Below, piece after piece: positions 52,605-64,000 of a stretch of DNA of 64,000 nucleotides. The first letter of the stretch is position 1. Each line of letters begins with the position of its first letter. The notes below the pieces were generated by a model. The model searched no databases, was not told where the DNA came from, and worked only from the letters and a program-made list of their open reading frames with translations. Made by a program: the position numbers and the translations under genes. The stretch is from Delphinus delphis (Eukaryota; Chordata; Mammalia; Artiodactyla; Delphinidae): assembly GCF_949987515.2 (NCBI RefSeq), contig NC_082702.1, positions 54,839,600 to 54,903,599 on the forward strand, written 5' to 3'.

Positions 52605-52789
52605 GTGAGTCCGGGCGCGGGGCGTGAGACCCGACACCCCACCCCCCACCCCGTCCCACCCCAAGAGCCCGTCCGCGCGCTGCGGGCTGCGTTCCGCCAG
52701 CTCGCCCGCCTCCCCCGGTTCTAGAAAGAAGGTGTCTTCATAGCAACGCCAGCTCGCGTTTCTGTTCTGGGCCCGGCGCTCGCCTTTTA

Positions 52790-52920
52790 ACCCTCGCCTG
52801 CCAGCCCATTTTGCGGACTCGAAACTGAGGCCGAGACAGGGGAAATATGTCCCTTAAGGGACACGCGGCTAGCAAATGACCCAGCTAGGAACTTAACTTT
52901 GGTTTCTCTGACTCCAGAAA
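52790..52920 (-). repeat. MIR SINE fragment in ATP2C2 intron 1
   Basis: CCCATTTTGCGGACTCGAAA and CACGCGGCTAGCAAATGACC. Confidence 0.7.
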
Positions 52921-53492
52921 ATTTAAATTACCGGGTCTCCACACCAGGTTGCTATCCGGATTTTTTAAAGTGACTTGAATGGGGCGGGGGGATTAGAGCG
53001 CCGTAAAAAACAAAAACTGTCGTGCAAATGTTTTAGCTTGAATAGTAGGAATAATGGTGGAAATCAAGGTAAGAGTGGCCATGCCTACCACCTTTGTTTC
53101 CCGCATCTCCAGAGACACTTTAAAAGAAAACACCCAGATTTGTGTGTTGACTTTGCAGCCTCCAAGGGACCCTCGAGGATAAGCCAACAGGATTCTAGGG
53201 CCAGGGGAGTTTTTACCAGCAGAGAAACTGACAAAGCTGCCCCCAAAAGCCCTTCCTTCCATGTGGAGGACCCAGAGATGAAGCAGGGTCAACGGGTGAC
53301 CCCCAACTTTCTCCGTAGCTTGTAAGCAGAACTCAGTGCGTGATACAAGAGCAGAGAGCATGGAATTTCTGCAAAAGCATCTCTGGGTCACTGCACTTTT
53401 TAAAATGTAATCAGTCATTCAAAAATAAACTTCCTGATGTGGAACTCTGGAGGTGCTCGTGGCCTTTCCACGGCTGAAGGGAAACCTCAAGT
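52921..53492. other. ATP2C2 intron 1: no repeat recognised
   Basis: A 116-codon open frame at 52975-53325 has no recognised similarity and is probably chance. Confidence 0.4.
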
Positions 53493-53502
53493 TAAGTTTA
53501 CT

Positions 53503-53724
53503 GGTTTTTTTTGTTTGTTTGTTTGTTTGTTTGCGGTACACAGGCCTCTCACTGTTGTGGCCTCTCCCGTTGCGGAGCACAGGCTCCGGACGCGCAGACT
53601 CAGCGGCCATGTCTCACGGGCCCAGCCGCTCTGCGGCATGTGGAATCTTCCCGGACCGGGGCACGAACCCGCGTCCCCTGCATTGGCAGGCAGACTCTCA
53701 ACCACTGCGCCACCAGGAAAGCCC
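53503..53724 (-). mobile_element. CHR-type SINE, compact form
   Basis: (GTTT)n-style tail, GCGGTACACAGGCCTCTCAC to CCAGGAAAGCCC. TAAGTTTACT (53493-53502) and TAAATTTACT (53725-53734) flank it, one mismatch. Confidence 0.92.
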
Positions 53725-53734
53725 TAAATTTACT

Positions 53735-55395
53735 TTTTAATGAAAGAGGTCAGCTGGAAAAACTTGACAGCAGTCAAAACATTTTGGTTGTATGGGTCTT
53801 AGTATTTGTGCATTTAAAAAACTAGTATTTTATACATGGTTGCTAACGTGAGAATTCTGGTGCTAGGGTGGTAGACCACGGTGCCGTGTAACTAGCAGTT
53901 CTCAGATAATCTCTATTATTCTGAAGCGACATGTATGTTAACCACGGGTTGGATGCAGAGTTCCAATATTTTGCCGACATCCATTTCTCTCCCTATATGC
54001 CACGTAACTCATTCTGTTGGAGGAGTTTGAAGTTAGTTTGCCAACATGGTTGCCTGTTCTATGTTACTTTGTCTCTTTTCTTTCCATCTTTTGATTTTTG
54101 CATCAAGCTAGGTATTTTTCAAACACTCCTGATGTAGTTGCTTGCAGTCAGATTTTATGGGATGTCCAGGTTTGCCAGGTATCCAGGTGTACCAGGTATG
54201 GGGATGATGTATCATGAATAGAGATGCTGGGGCGAATTTGATCTCTGCACCAAAGTGGGCTTCGTGCCCCCAGAGGGGCCCTCGAGAGTGGGACAGGTCT
54301 TCAACCCGTCTATAGGTATGCACTGGCGGGGGCTTGCCCACCTGGTGTGGTCGGGATGTTCTCAGCTGCACCCCGAAGGGTGTGTGACGACTTAGCAGTG
54401 TGGACGTGAGGCGAGACAGGAGACCCAGGCCGCCAGCCGCAAAGGTTGGCAGAGAAACAAAGTATCCTGTCTTTAAAGGCAGTTCATCAAACCCAGGAAA
54501 TTGAAATAAAGATAAATGGGGAGTGTGATGAGGGAGGAGACCGGCCGGGCCAGGTGACCGGCTTCCTGCCAGCTCAGCTGACAGTCTTTGCTCTCACGCT
54601 TACATCCTCCAATTTGAACTCTTTTTTTTTTTTTTTCCTCAGAAACATTTGAAAAAGAAGCAAAGTTTGCTTACCGTGGTCATTTCCGTAATAGTCGTAA
54701 CTCTCTTTCATGAGCACTTGTTGTAGGGGGTGTCCTGGGCGGGCCCTGAACCTCCCCGCCACTTTGCCGAGTCACCTCAGTTATAATACTAATTATTATT
54801 GAGAACATGCTGTGTCTCTTCACCCCTAGTTGAGTTGTGTTATTGTACCGGTGTGTTAGATGAGGCTGCTGAGGCGCTCATGTCGGCCAGGTGGTAAGGA
54901 TACGGTTGTATCCAAAACAGAGTTCGTGGGGGAGGCTGACGGCAGAGACCCCAAGAGAAGTTTAATTTAAGATCCAACCGTCTTAAATGGCAGAGTGACC
55001 GGGCAGGGGATAGGTGGCTGAGACAGGGATGGGGGAGGACCCAGAGTTAGGAGCTTCTGAGGCTGAATCAGCATAGTTCTTACGGCTCCGCAGACGGTTC
55101 ATTCTTGCTGCATTTCCAGTGTCATGAAAAGAAAAATGTGTGGGAGATCCCCTTTCATTATTGGAAAAACGCTCTCTCTGCTGATCTGAGCTTTGGACAA
55201 GGAAAATGTTGGACCAGAAATACCTGCTTCCCAGATGACTCAGTACCAACTCAGGAAGTTATCTTTGACCCTCAGGGCTCCCTTCTCTTAACCGAGACCG
55301 GCACGGCTCCATATCCTGTGCCGCCTTCCCTCTTGTGAACTGATCCACCTTCCTGGGGCTCTGCAGGGGGAAGCCTGGCTTCCAGCAGACCTGTG
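53735..55395. other. ATP2C2 intron 1: mostly unrecognised
   Basis: No exon 2 match. A T-run and acceptor-like CTCAG at 54622-54642 is followed by a short frame unlike SPCA2. Confidence 0.45.
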
Positions 55396-55397
55396 TC

Positions 55398-55780
55398 CTG
55401 GTTATTCATTCAGCCCAGATTCATGGGGCGTCTACCCCGTGTTAGGGTGGTGCTGCGTGCCAGGGATGGGGTGGAGAAAAAGATGCACACACTCCCTGCC
55501 CTCGTGGCACCCTGTCTGGTGGGCAGAGATGGGTCCCAAACTACAGATCATAGTTGACTGTTTAATGAGAAGGGATGTTTAAGACTCATAGGAATGGCAT
55601 AGACTAGGGTGAGTGGGAAGGGCAGAGCTGATGGAGAGTTCTAGGCAGAAGGGAGTGAGGTGCAAGGGTTAGTGGCAGAGGTTGAGGCTGCCGAGGTGGA
55701 CCACTCAGAGCCTTTGGGCCTTGTAAAGGGTTTGGGCTCCATCCATAGCGCAACAGGGAATCACCGACACGTTTTACGTC
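55398..55780 (+). repeat. L2 fragment
   Basis: TTATTCATTCAGCCCAGATT, GCCCTCGTGGCACCCTGTCT, AGAGTTCTAGGCAGAAGGGA, then TTTGGGCTCCATCCATAGCG. Confidence 0.75.
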
Positions 55781-55908
55781 GGGGCATGGTAGTCATTCAT
55801 TTATTCAAAGATGTGCCGAACATGAGGAATGCAGGTAACAGAGCAGACACAGTCAGATTTGCGTTTTTAGGAGATCACACTTGGGTTGCAGGAAGAGGAG
55901 TTCTGAGG

Positions 55909-55911
<3 letters not shown>

Positions 55912-55940
<29 letters not shown>
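55912..55940. repeat. (CA)n microsatellite
   Basis: About 14 perfect AC units followed by TGCACACATC. Confidence 0.93.
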
Positions 55941-55942
<2 letters not shown>

Positions 55943-55988
55943 CACACATCATTGGTGTCTCTCAAAATTTAGCAGTATATGTCATCTT

Positions 55989-56333
55989 TTTCTTTTAAAT
56001 TTTATTTTGGTTTTATTTATTTATTTTTACTTTTTGGCTGTGTTGGGTCTTTGTTGCTGCGCGCAGGCTTTCTCTAGCTGCGGCGAGTGGGGGCTACTCT
56101 TCGTTGCGGTGCGTGGGCTTCTCATTGCTGTGGCTTCTCTTGCTGTGCACCCTGGACTCTAGGCGCACAGGCTTCAGTAGCTGTGGCTCGCAGGCTCTAG
56201 AGCGCAGGCTCAGTAGTTGGGCGCACGGGCTTAGTTGCTCCGCGGCATGTGGGATCTTCCCGGACCAGGGCTCAAACCCGTGTCCCCTGCCTTGGCAGGT
56301 GGATCCTTAACCACTGTGCCACCAGGGAAGCCC
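55989..56333 (-). mobile_element. CHR-type SINE, long form
   Basis: TTTGGCTGTGTTGGGTCTTT to CCAGGGAAGCCC, with the GCGGCGAGTGGGGGCTACTC body. TATATGTCATCTT is duplicated at 55976-55988 and 56336-56348. Confidence 0.94.
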
Positions 56334-56558
56334 ATTATATGTCATCTTGAAGAAATGTATTGGAAGCCCCCAGTGTTGTCTTAAATTATTTGTATCAAAA
56401 TGTGACTTAACTAAGTAGAAGCCTAAAATTTGCAACAAACATAGCCATGTGCTTATAACTCAATAAAAGCGAACTACGTTTATAATAAAATTAGGAAGTA
56501 CACATGTAGCAAGTGCATTTTGATGTGACTGGTGATGTATCATTACAAGTCAACTAGT

Positions 56559-56782
56559 CGGGCTTCCCTGGTGGCGCAGTGGTTGAGAGTCCGCCTGCCA
56601 ATGCAGGGGACACGGGTTCGTGCCCCGGTCCGGGAGGATCCCACATGCCGCGGAGCAGCTGGGCCCGTGAGCCATGGCCACTGAGCCTGCGCGTCTGGAG
56701 CCTGTGCTCCGCAACGCGAGAAGCCACAACAGTGAGAGGCCCGCGTACCACAAAAAACAAAACAAACAACAACAAAAAATAT
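56559..56782 (+). mobile_element. CHR-type SINE, compact form
   Basis: GGGCTTCCCTGGTGGCGCAG to GCGTACCAC with an (AAC)n-rich tail. GTCAACTAGT (56549-56558) and GTCAACCAGT (56783-56792), one mismatch. Confidence 0.94.
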
Positions 56783-57584
56783 GTCAACCAGTGACGTCGA
56801 ATGATTGTGTTCATTATAGATTGCTGTGTAGCAGGTCACTCCCAAATGCAACAGCTGAAAGCTGTTCATGAGGTTGCAGACACTCTTAAGGTTGTGTTGA
56901 TCGACCCCACCAGTGTGCCCCAAATCCCTGGAAATGGCTCGTGTTCTTCCAGCTCGTCTTGCCCGTGAACTTCCCGTGGGCAGGGAGCAGAGCCCAGCAG
57001 AGCACGTGTCTGACCCAACTTGAAACTCAAGTACATGCCAAGGAAGACGTGCTCAAAGTTCATGATTCTGGAGTCCCCGGGGTAAGAGAGACTTGAAACA
57101 TCTAGAATAAAGTCAGGCATTACCCATAAGTATTCTTTATATTTCAAACCACTGAAACCGGACTACTGTGGTCGGGCTCTGGTAGATTCACAGCTGACAC
57201 ACAGGATCACCCTGTGTACATCTCAGTATCCTCCGGTCTGTGCCTCTCCAGTAACACTGAATCTGGGGGACCTTGTGGATATGGGGGAAAGAATATTGGC
57301 CCAGAAGATTGCTCCTAACCAGGAGGTCTTGGTTTAGGGAAGGGACTGGGGCCAGAAGCCCAGAGGTGGAGCCCAGGTTCCATCACTATGACTACGTGAG
57401 TTTGGGCAAACTTACTTCATCTCTCCACATCAATGTCTTTGTCTGATAGCGGGGATGTGCCCATAGTGGCTTCGAGTTTCCCCATGGGTGCTGTTCCCTG
57501 ACTCTTGGTGAAGATTAGATTAGGTGATATATGCAGATACTCACACGAGTATGACCATAGTAACAAAACAAGGATAAATGAGAG

Positions 57585-57716
57585 GGACTTCCCTGGCGGT
57601 CCAGTGGTTAAGACTCTGCACTTCCACTGCAGGGGGCACGGGTTCCAGCCCTAGTCAGGGAATTGAGATCCCGCATGCCACGAGGCACGGCCAAAAAATT
57701 TAAAAAACAAAACAGA
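57585..57716 (+). mobile_element. Short CHR-related SINE (GGGACTTCCCTGGCGG type)
   Basis: About 130 bp, same subfamily as 34783-34905. ATAAATGAGAG is duplicated exactly at 57574-57584 and 57717-57727. Confidence 0.93.
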
Positions 57717-57727
57717 ATAAATGAGAG

Positions 57728-58105
57728 AACGGTTTAAAATGCTACACGATGCCTAGTTCAAAATGTGACGTTGGGTTTTATTAGGAATCATCACTGTCTT
57801 GTTCATTGTCTGGCCTCGGGTCCAGTGCTCAGCTCTGTGCCCAGGGAGGTGCTCAGTGGTGAGGGCAGGACCAGCTACATAATTTGCAAAACGAAAGTGT
57901 GGGTTCCTGTCGTGAAAAATGACTGAGAATTTCAGGTCAGCGCCGGCAGGGTGTTGCACGCAGCACACGCCCTCCTGAGCACACCTGCCGAGCCGGCCTG
58001 GTGGGCATCTTTGTGTGAGGTCCGTAGTCGGAGATGCCGGAAAGTCCTTGCCATCTGGTTTCCTCCTTTTCAGGCTCCGCACAGCCTTCTGACCCTCACA
58101 TACTT
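57728..58105. other. ATP2C2 intron 1: no feature recognised
   Basis: Nothing identified. Confidence 0.4.
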
Positions 58106-58109
58106 TTGT

Positions 58110-58205
58110 GGTTCCTTTAGATCAGCTCTTCCTCACATGTGGTCTGGGGCCCAGGAATCTGAGTTGGTTGGTTCTGATGCTCAGTGAGTTTGAGAACCAT
58201 TGCTT
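58110..58205 (+). mobile_element. MER5A-like fragment with internal deletion
   Basis: CACATGTGGTCTGGGGCCCA, then a jump to GTTGGTTCTGATGCTCAGTG and GAGTTTGAGAACCATTGC. Confidence 0.6.
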
Positions 58206-59320
58206 CGCCATCCCTGTGACATCTGTCCTCCTGAGGCCTGACCCCTTCAGTGAATAAAACACCCATCTACTGAGTGGAGCTTATAGTCTGGTGGGTAAGT
58301 CATCAAGTAATTATATAGTGAGCATATAATTACAAAATGAGATAAGTCCCATGAAGGAAAGCAGTGCATGTAAGAAAGGAGTTGGATACCGCCTGTGTAT
58401 GCCTGTCACCTGTGGGGACGCTACTGCTGCAATCCAGGGAGGCTTCCTGGAGGAGGTGGCAGGGACTTGGCAAACTGAGATTTGCACTTAAGCGACATAG
58501 TCTCATTTTAATTGTTTCCATGGGCCACATGTCATGCGTGCCCTGGAACATGGCCTCCCTCCTCTGATCTGGGAGGTACCTCTCTGCCTGGGGGATCCTG
58601 CTGGTCGCTGGTCTCATTCAGCAGCACCTCATCTCCAGTTTCAGAAATCAACCTACTGGGCTGCCCCTCTCTCTGCCCCTCCCTCCCCCAAGTACCTGCA
58701 TATTGAAATTTGAGTGACAGTTTCGCCTTCATTGACCACTGAATTAGGCTAACATTACCTTGGCTATTTTTCAACTGTCTTTTATGAACCAGGAACGCTG
58801 CATGGTTTTTTTCTTTATTTGCCTCCCTCTTTGTCCTTTGTTCTTTTCCCTTTCGAAACTTGTCTTAGTTTTTGTTTGTTTGTTTTTTCATGAACCACAG
58901 TAAAAGTTTGCGGAGACTGAGATTCCTGCTTCACTGCCCCACTTCTTTGCTTTAACTTTCCTCCTTAGTGAGGGGAGGAGGGAGGTACCGTTTGCCAGCT
59001 AATCAGTTTGCAGTAATCAGATTACCGTTTGCTTGGGTGGTCCTGGCCCCCTTTCTATGCAATTCTAGAGAGGCTATGGTTAGGAACACTGGAGTCTGCA
59101 GCACCAGATACCTGGCTGCAAAGTCCAGTTCCGCAGCCAGCGGAAGATGTTAAGCAAATTTCTTAATATTTCCAGTGCCTCTGTTTTCTCTCCAGTGGTG
59201 TCAAGTGCACACAAATCAGAGATCTGTTATGGGGTGGAATGATTCAGTACTAACGGAGTACTCAGGGCAGCACCTGATCACAGTAGTTACTGTTATTTAT
59301 ATACAACAACATAAGTCTTT
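58206..59320. other. ATP2C2 intron 1: mostly unrecognised
   Basis: An L2-like piece at about 58255-58460 (GAGCTTATAGTCTGGTGGGT). Otherwise unique-looking. Confidence 0.45.
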
Positions 59321-59424
59321 TTTTTTTTTTTTTTACATACATAGGGTCCTACTGCACACACCGTCAGCAACTCCTCCACTCTCCCCACATCCCTGCAATA
59401 CATCCCAATCAATCACATTCTTTT

Positions 59425-59880
59425 CTTTTTTAAATGTGATTGAAGTATAGTTGATTTACAGTGTTGTGTTAATTTCTTCAATACAGCAAAGTGATTCAGT
59501 TATACACTTATGTATTCTTTTTCATATTCCTTTCCATTATGGTTTATCACAGCGTATTGAATGTAGTTCCCTGTGCTCTACAGTAGGACCTTGTTGTTTA
59601 TCTGTCCTATTACGTAACAGTTTGCCTCTGCTAATCCCAAACTCCATCCCTTCTCCACCCCTCCGTCTCTCCCTCCCCTTGCCCTTGGCAGCCACAAGTC
59701 TGTTCTCTATGTCTGTGAGTCTTCCTGTTTCGTAGATAGGTTCATTCGTGCCATATTTTAGGTTGCACATGTAAGTGATATCATATGGTATTTGTCTTTC
59801 TCTGTGACTTACTTGGCTTAATGTGATAATCTCTAGGTCCATCCGTTGTTGCTGCAAATGACATTATTTCATTCTTTTTT
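59425..59880 (-). mobile_element. L1 3' end (first of an adjacent pair)
   Basis: GATTGAAGTATAGTTGATTT, AATACAGCAAAGTGATTCAG, AGTTCCCTGTGCTCTACAGT, AATGACATTATTTCATTCTT, then an abrupt switch to another L1. Confidence 0.9.
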
Positions 59881-60275
59881 TTATTAGTTATCTATTTTAT
59901 ACATGTTAGTGTATATGTGTCAATCCCAATCTCCCAGTTCATCCCACCACCCCCTCCCCACCTTTCCCTCCTTGGTGTCCATACATTTGTTCTCTACATC
60001 TGTGTCTCTATTTCCGCCTTGCCAACTGGTTCATCTGTACCATTTTTCTAGATTCCACATATATGTGTTAATATGATATTTGTTTTTCTCTTTCTGACTT
60101 CACTCTGTATGACAGTCTCTAGGTCCATCCATGTCTCTACAAATGACCCAATTTCATTCCTTTTTCTGGCTGAGTAATAGTGCATCGTATATATGTACCA
60201 GATCTTCTTTATCCGTTCATCTGTCGATGGACATTTAAGTTGTTTCCATGTCTTGGCTATTGTGAATAGCAGCAC
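59881..60275 (-). mobile_element. L1 fragment (second of the pair)
   Basis: Starts inside the 3' region (TATCTATTTTATACATGTTA) without a tail and runs through CATGTCTCTACAAATGACCC to TGTGAATAGCAGCACGTTCT. An 84-codon minus frame at 60048-60302 includes [16 protein letters not shown] (ORF2 C-terminus). Confidence 0.88.
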
Positions 60276-60647
60276 GTTCTTTTCTAGTGGCCGTGTAGCC
60301 ATTTTTATTTAACCTCCCTCCCCAGCTGATGGGCATTTAAGTAGTTTCCCTTCTTTAATTTTTAGAACAGTGTTCCACTGAACATGTGTGGAAGCACCAC
60401 ATTACTTTGAATCCTTACAAAAATCCCTGCAGGAATCTGAGCCTTGGAAAGTGAAGTAACTAGCCCAGGAGCTCGGACCTGGGTCTGCCTGATTTCTGTG
60501 CTTGAATTCTCCACTCCTACTGGCCAGGTTTCTCTGCTGTAAAGTTACTGTTTCCCCATTGTAATCAACTGGTATTTTATGACGAGTCGCATTAAGGCTA
60601 TGTCAATAGCCTGTTTCTCATTTTCTGTTGGTGATCCTTGCCTGAAT
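60276..60647. other. ATP2C2 intron 1 between L1s: decayed L1 and unknown
   Basis: GGGCATTTAAGTAGTTTCCC at about 60331 suggests a much older L1 piece; the rest is not recognised. Confidence 0.45.
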
Positions 60648-60660
60648 CCATTACTTTTAT

Positions 60661-61563
60661 TTATTTATTTTTAAAATTTTTATTGGAGTATAGTTGCGTT
60701 ACAATGTTGTGTTAGTTTCTCCTGTACAACAAAGCGAATCAGCTATAATTATACATATATCCCCTCTTTTTTGGATTTCCTTCCCGTTTAGGTCACCACA
60801 GAGCATTGAGTAGAGTTCCCTGTGCTATACAGTAGGTTCTCATTAGTTATCTATTTTATACGTAGTATCAATAGTGTATATGTGTCAATCCCAATCTCCC
60901 AATTCATCCCACCCCACTTTCCCCCTTGGTATCTATATGTTTGTTCACTCTGTGTCTCTTTCTGCTTTGTAAATAAGATCGCCTATACCATGTTTTTCAG
61001 ATTCCACATATATGCATTATTACACAATATTTGTTTTTCTCTTTCTGACTTACTTCATTCTGTATGACAGTCTCTATGTCCATCCGCGTCTCTACAGATG
61101 ACCCAACTTCGTTCCTTTTTATGGCTGAGTAATATTCCATTGTATATATGTACCACATGTTCTTTATCCATTCTTCTGTTGATGGACATTTAAGTTGTTT
61201 CCATGTCCTGGCTATTGTAAATAGTGCTGCAGTGAACATTGGGGTGCATGTGTCTTTCTGAGTTATGGTTTTCTCTAGGTATATGCCCAGTAGTGGGATT
61301 GCTGGGTCGTATGGTAGCTCTATTTTTAGTTTTATAAGGAACCTCCATACTGTTCTCCATAGTGGCTGTATCAATTTACATTCCCACCAGCAGTGCAGGA
61401 GGGTTCCCTTTTCTCCACACCCTCTCCAGCATTTATTGTTTGTAGATTTTCTGATGATGGCCATTCTGACCGGTGTGAGGTGATACCTCATTGTAGTTTT
61501 GATTTGCATTTTTCTAACAATTAGTGGTATTGAGCATTTTTTCATGTGTTTGTTGGCCATCTT
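60661..61563 (-). mobile_element. Young-looking 5'-truncated L1 with open ORF2 C-terminus
   Basis: Minus-strand L1 of about 903 bp. CCATTACTTTTAT is duplicated exactly at 60648-60660 and 61564-61576. A 187-codon open frame (61560-60997) covers the ORF2 C-terminus, including [20 protein letters not shown] and [17 protein letters not shown]. It has no reverse transcriptase or endonuclease and so cannot act by itself. Confidence 0.95.
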
Positions 61564-61576
61564 CCATTACTTTTAT

Positions 61577-62585
61577 AATGTTTGCTAAACAGAAAATTTC
61601 CAATTTCCTCATTCCTCCCTCATTTATTACCTGTGTTCTGATATCAGGAAGAGCTGCCCCTTTCCCCTCTTCACGTAGTTGTTTGTGTATTCATTCACGT
61701 ATCGTTATGAGCTCACAAATTCCTATTCTATTAGGTGGGTTAAAACTGGTTACCATCAATTTTTTTTTATTCTGATGCCCAGATTGCCCAGATTTGGCCA
61801 ATAGAAGCCTTTTCTCGTGGTGACGTTTGCATCCTCTAGACATTTTTCCATCCTTCTTTGAGCACTTGCCTGCTCTCTGGCATCCCAAGAAATTCCAGAC
61901 TCATTGGGTACCTTCCCTGCCCCAGCCCTGGAATCAGCCATTTCTCCCAGGAGTCTTGGCTGTCTTTTCACTGGAAGAATGGTCTTTAGAAATCAAGATC
62001 TGGTATGATGTGTGTTCATGCTCTTGGGGTATGACGGCCTCTGGGCCCTCAGAGCAGGTGTGTGTGTATGTGTGCACTGTTAGAGCCATATTTAGTTTTA
62101 TACCTGTGTGTATGTGTACACATACATATTTTTAATATACTTGATCATAGAGTTCAATGCAATAAATACCACAGGGCTGGTGCCAGCTCTTTATATATTT
62201 GTAAGTCCCTTCACCAACAGGGAGAGCGCCAGCTCCCAGGATCTTTGGTATATTTACTTATTGCCAATCTCCCTGTGTGTAACCAGGCTCTTCACCTTGC
62301 CAACCACCTATTGGTCCCCAATCCACTGGCCACCTCCTAGCTCTGCTGTCTTCTCTCTTGGCCCCTCGACTGCACTGCACCCCACCCCCCCAACAACATA
62401 TGTTTTCTTGAGTATCTCATGTCCTATTGGCAGTTCTTTGCTGTCTGGGGTCACAGCACCGTTACACACACACTCACAGACCACAAACACTACCTAGATG
62501 TGATTTCAGGGACTGGAAAACACCTCTGAAACCCATCTTGACCTGAGGCTGGACTTTAAGAACCCCCACCTCGGCAATGCTCCGT
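61577..62585. other. ATP2C2 intron 1: unrecognised sequence
   Basis: TG-rich patch at 62055-62125. No exon or repeat identified. Confidence 0.4.
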
Positions 62586-62589
62586 GTGT

Positions 62590-62720
62590 GGTATCATTCC
62601 CATTTTACAGAGGAGAACACGGAGACTCAGGGAAGTCAAGGGAGTTGCTGAGAGTTGCACAGCTGGTAGCTGGGGGAACTGGAATCAGAGCCCAGATCAG
62701 TGAGACGTGGGCCTCCACCC
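62590..62720 (-). repeat. MIR SINE fragment
   Basis: CCCATTTTACAGAGGAGAAC, GAGTTGCACAGCTGGTAGCT. Confidence 0.8.
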
Positions 62721-63290
62721 AATTTCTGCAGTTAGGGTTCCTCCCCCCGCACCACCCCACAAGTATTAAAAAGTAGTAGGGGGAATAAAAGAGAGGGAAA
62801 AGAAAAGGGAAAAAAAAGAAAGTAGTGGGCAGGCCCTTTGAGTTCATTACATCACTCTTGCCCCAGGATCTGGGCCTCCTGTTGCTCTGTGCGCCCAGCC
62901 CTACCGGCCTCCTTATGGGTCCCTCTGGTCCCAGCCTCTGCCCCTCCTTCCCAAGTGAGCAGCGGCCCAGTCTGATTCTCCAAGCATCCCTGTTCCCAGG
63001 AAGCCCCTCCCCTCCTGCACCATCTCTGCCCCCAGGCTTGGTCGGGACTGGTTTCTCCCCCTTGGAATCAGCAATTCTTACACGTGGTTCAAGATTTAAG
63101 AAGATACAAAAGGGGGTCCAGTAGGAGTCTGTCACTGCCTCGGTTTTCCACCACCCTGTTCCCAGCCCCAAAGGCGACCCAGCCCCCGGTCTCTGTGGCT
63201 TCTGCTGGAGGTGTGCCCTGATTCGACTAGCAAATCCCTCCTCTCCTTCTGGTTATACACAGGCTAGCGTATTGCTCATGACATGCTGCA
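62721..63290. other. ATP2C2 intron 1: no feature recognised
   Basis: A-rich run at 62790-62820 (AAAAGGGAAAAAAAAG type); otherwise nothing identified. Confidence 0.4.
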
Positions 63291-63299
63291 CCTTTTTTT

Positions 63300-63910
63300 T
63301 TCTTCTCAAACTATTGCTAATGGTACCACTACTTGGGAGAGCTCTTGGGCAGTGTCTACTGTCACTAAAAGCACGTAAACCCACCCTGTGACCCCGCGGT
63401 CCACTTCTAGGTCTGTGCCCAGGAGAAATGGGGGCTTCTGTCTGCTAAAAGACGTGCGCACAGTGGTCCCAGCAGTGTTACGTATAAGAGGCCAAACTGG
63501 GCACAGCCTGAACACCCAACCGCATGCAAAGAGTTACATGAATCGTGCATATCCATGCAATGGCATCCTGGGAATACTACACAGCAACAAAAGACAGTGA
63601 CTTACAGACCATGGAACAAGCTGGATGAGTCTTGCTAAGAGCCAATTACAGGAGTACATGTGTACGGTTTCCTTTGTGTGGAGTTCCCTAACGGGCAGAA
63701 GAAATCCACGTTGATAGAAGCCCCAGTGTCGGTCATCTTCTGGGGGGCTGTCAACCGGGAGAGGGCCCGAGGGAGCCTTTTGGGAGCTGGAGAGGTTCCA
63801 CGTGGCACCTGGTGGGGTGACTCTGTCGTACACATGCGCAGAAGTGCGTCCAGGCACACGCGGGATTTGTGTACAGGATACTGCCACATATATTTCACAT
63901 TTTCCATGTA
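63300..63910 (+). mobile_element. Old L1 3' fragment (L1M)
   Basis: CTTCTAGGTCTGTGCCCAGG, CTGGGCACAGCCTGAACACC, CATGCAATGGCATCCTGGGA, then a decayed AATACTACACAGCAACAAAA stretch. Confidence 0.75.
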
Positions 63911-64000
63911 GGCAAAGAAAAAATAAACGCTTATGCTCTTTGGGTGGCAACAAAGGGTTTCACGGTATGGTGCTACCGTAATTAATGTAACCCATCCTTT

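Noticed and set aside
52975..53325. 116-codon frame in ATP2C2 intron 1
   Set aside because: No splice sites suited to joining exon 1 in frame and no similarity recognised; probably chance.
54622..54716. T-rich acceptor-like site followed by KHLKKKQSLLTVV-type frame, considered as ATP2C2 exon 2
   Set aside because: The product does not resemble the IDEQSE-like segment expected after exon 1 and soon meets a stop.
55912..55940. Short tandem repeats considered as a CRISPR-like or structured array
   Set aside because: It is a simple (CA)n microsatellite; there are no repeat-spacer units, and the host is a mammal.

Overview
This window is nuclear DNA from a mammal, almost certainly a cetacean and probably a toothed whale. 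At least 16 tRNA-derived CHR-type SINEs are scattered over it. Most carry the compact body that I associate with whales and dolphins, and no bovine-type (Bov) SINE was noticed, which argues against a ruminant. The other repeats are those of a Cetartiodactyl genome: L1 3' ends and ORF2 remnants, two short mariner-type elements, MIR and L2, solo MLT1-like LTRs, MER20, MER5A and Tigger. There are no bacterial-style genes, no operons and no CRISPR array.

Two genes can be supported, both on the + strand. The first is WFDC1 (the secreted WAP-domain protein also called ps20). All its coding sequence is present in six exons between 2201 and 27432. All splice sites are GT-AG, the phases match, and the product is 217 residues with an intact eight-cysteine WAP core. 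A good donor lies 15 bases after the stop codon, so the 3' UTR is probably spliced to a non-coding last exon; the best candidate starts at 29210. The second gene is ATP2C2 (the Golgi Ca/Mn pump SPCA2). Only exon 1 is present, at 52506-52604, inside a CpG-rich promoter. The rest of ATP2C2 lies beyond the right edge. The order WFDC1 then ATP2C2, same strand, matches the human 16q24 order as I remember it.

Layout. 1-2200 is upstream sequence with one SINE cut by the window edge, a perfect CRE at 520 and a GC-rich WFDC1 promoter with a MEF2-like site. 2345-27373 holds the five WFDC1 introns, filled with old and young repeats. 27433 to about 52200 is intergenic, with solo LTRs, nested L1 and SINE insertions and a 37-bp minisatellite. 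52200-52604 is the ATP2C2 promoter and exon 1. 52605-64000 is ATP2C2 intron 1, with a dense L1 cluster at 59.4-61.6 kb.

I found no convincing new gene system. The items most worth a second look are a head-only SINE retrocopy with perfect target duplications, a tandem (NAGNAG) acceptor in WFDC1 exon 4, in-frame upstream ATGs at both genes, a MER20 in WFDC1 intron 2, an orphan L1 5' UTR with a perfect YY1 motif just after WFDC1, and several nested insertions with readable junctions. Family names for repeats rest on recalled consensus sequences, not on a search.
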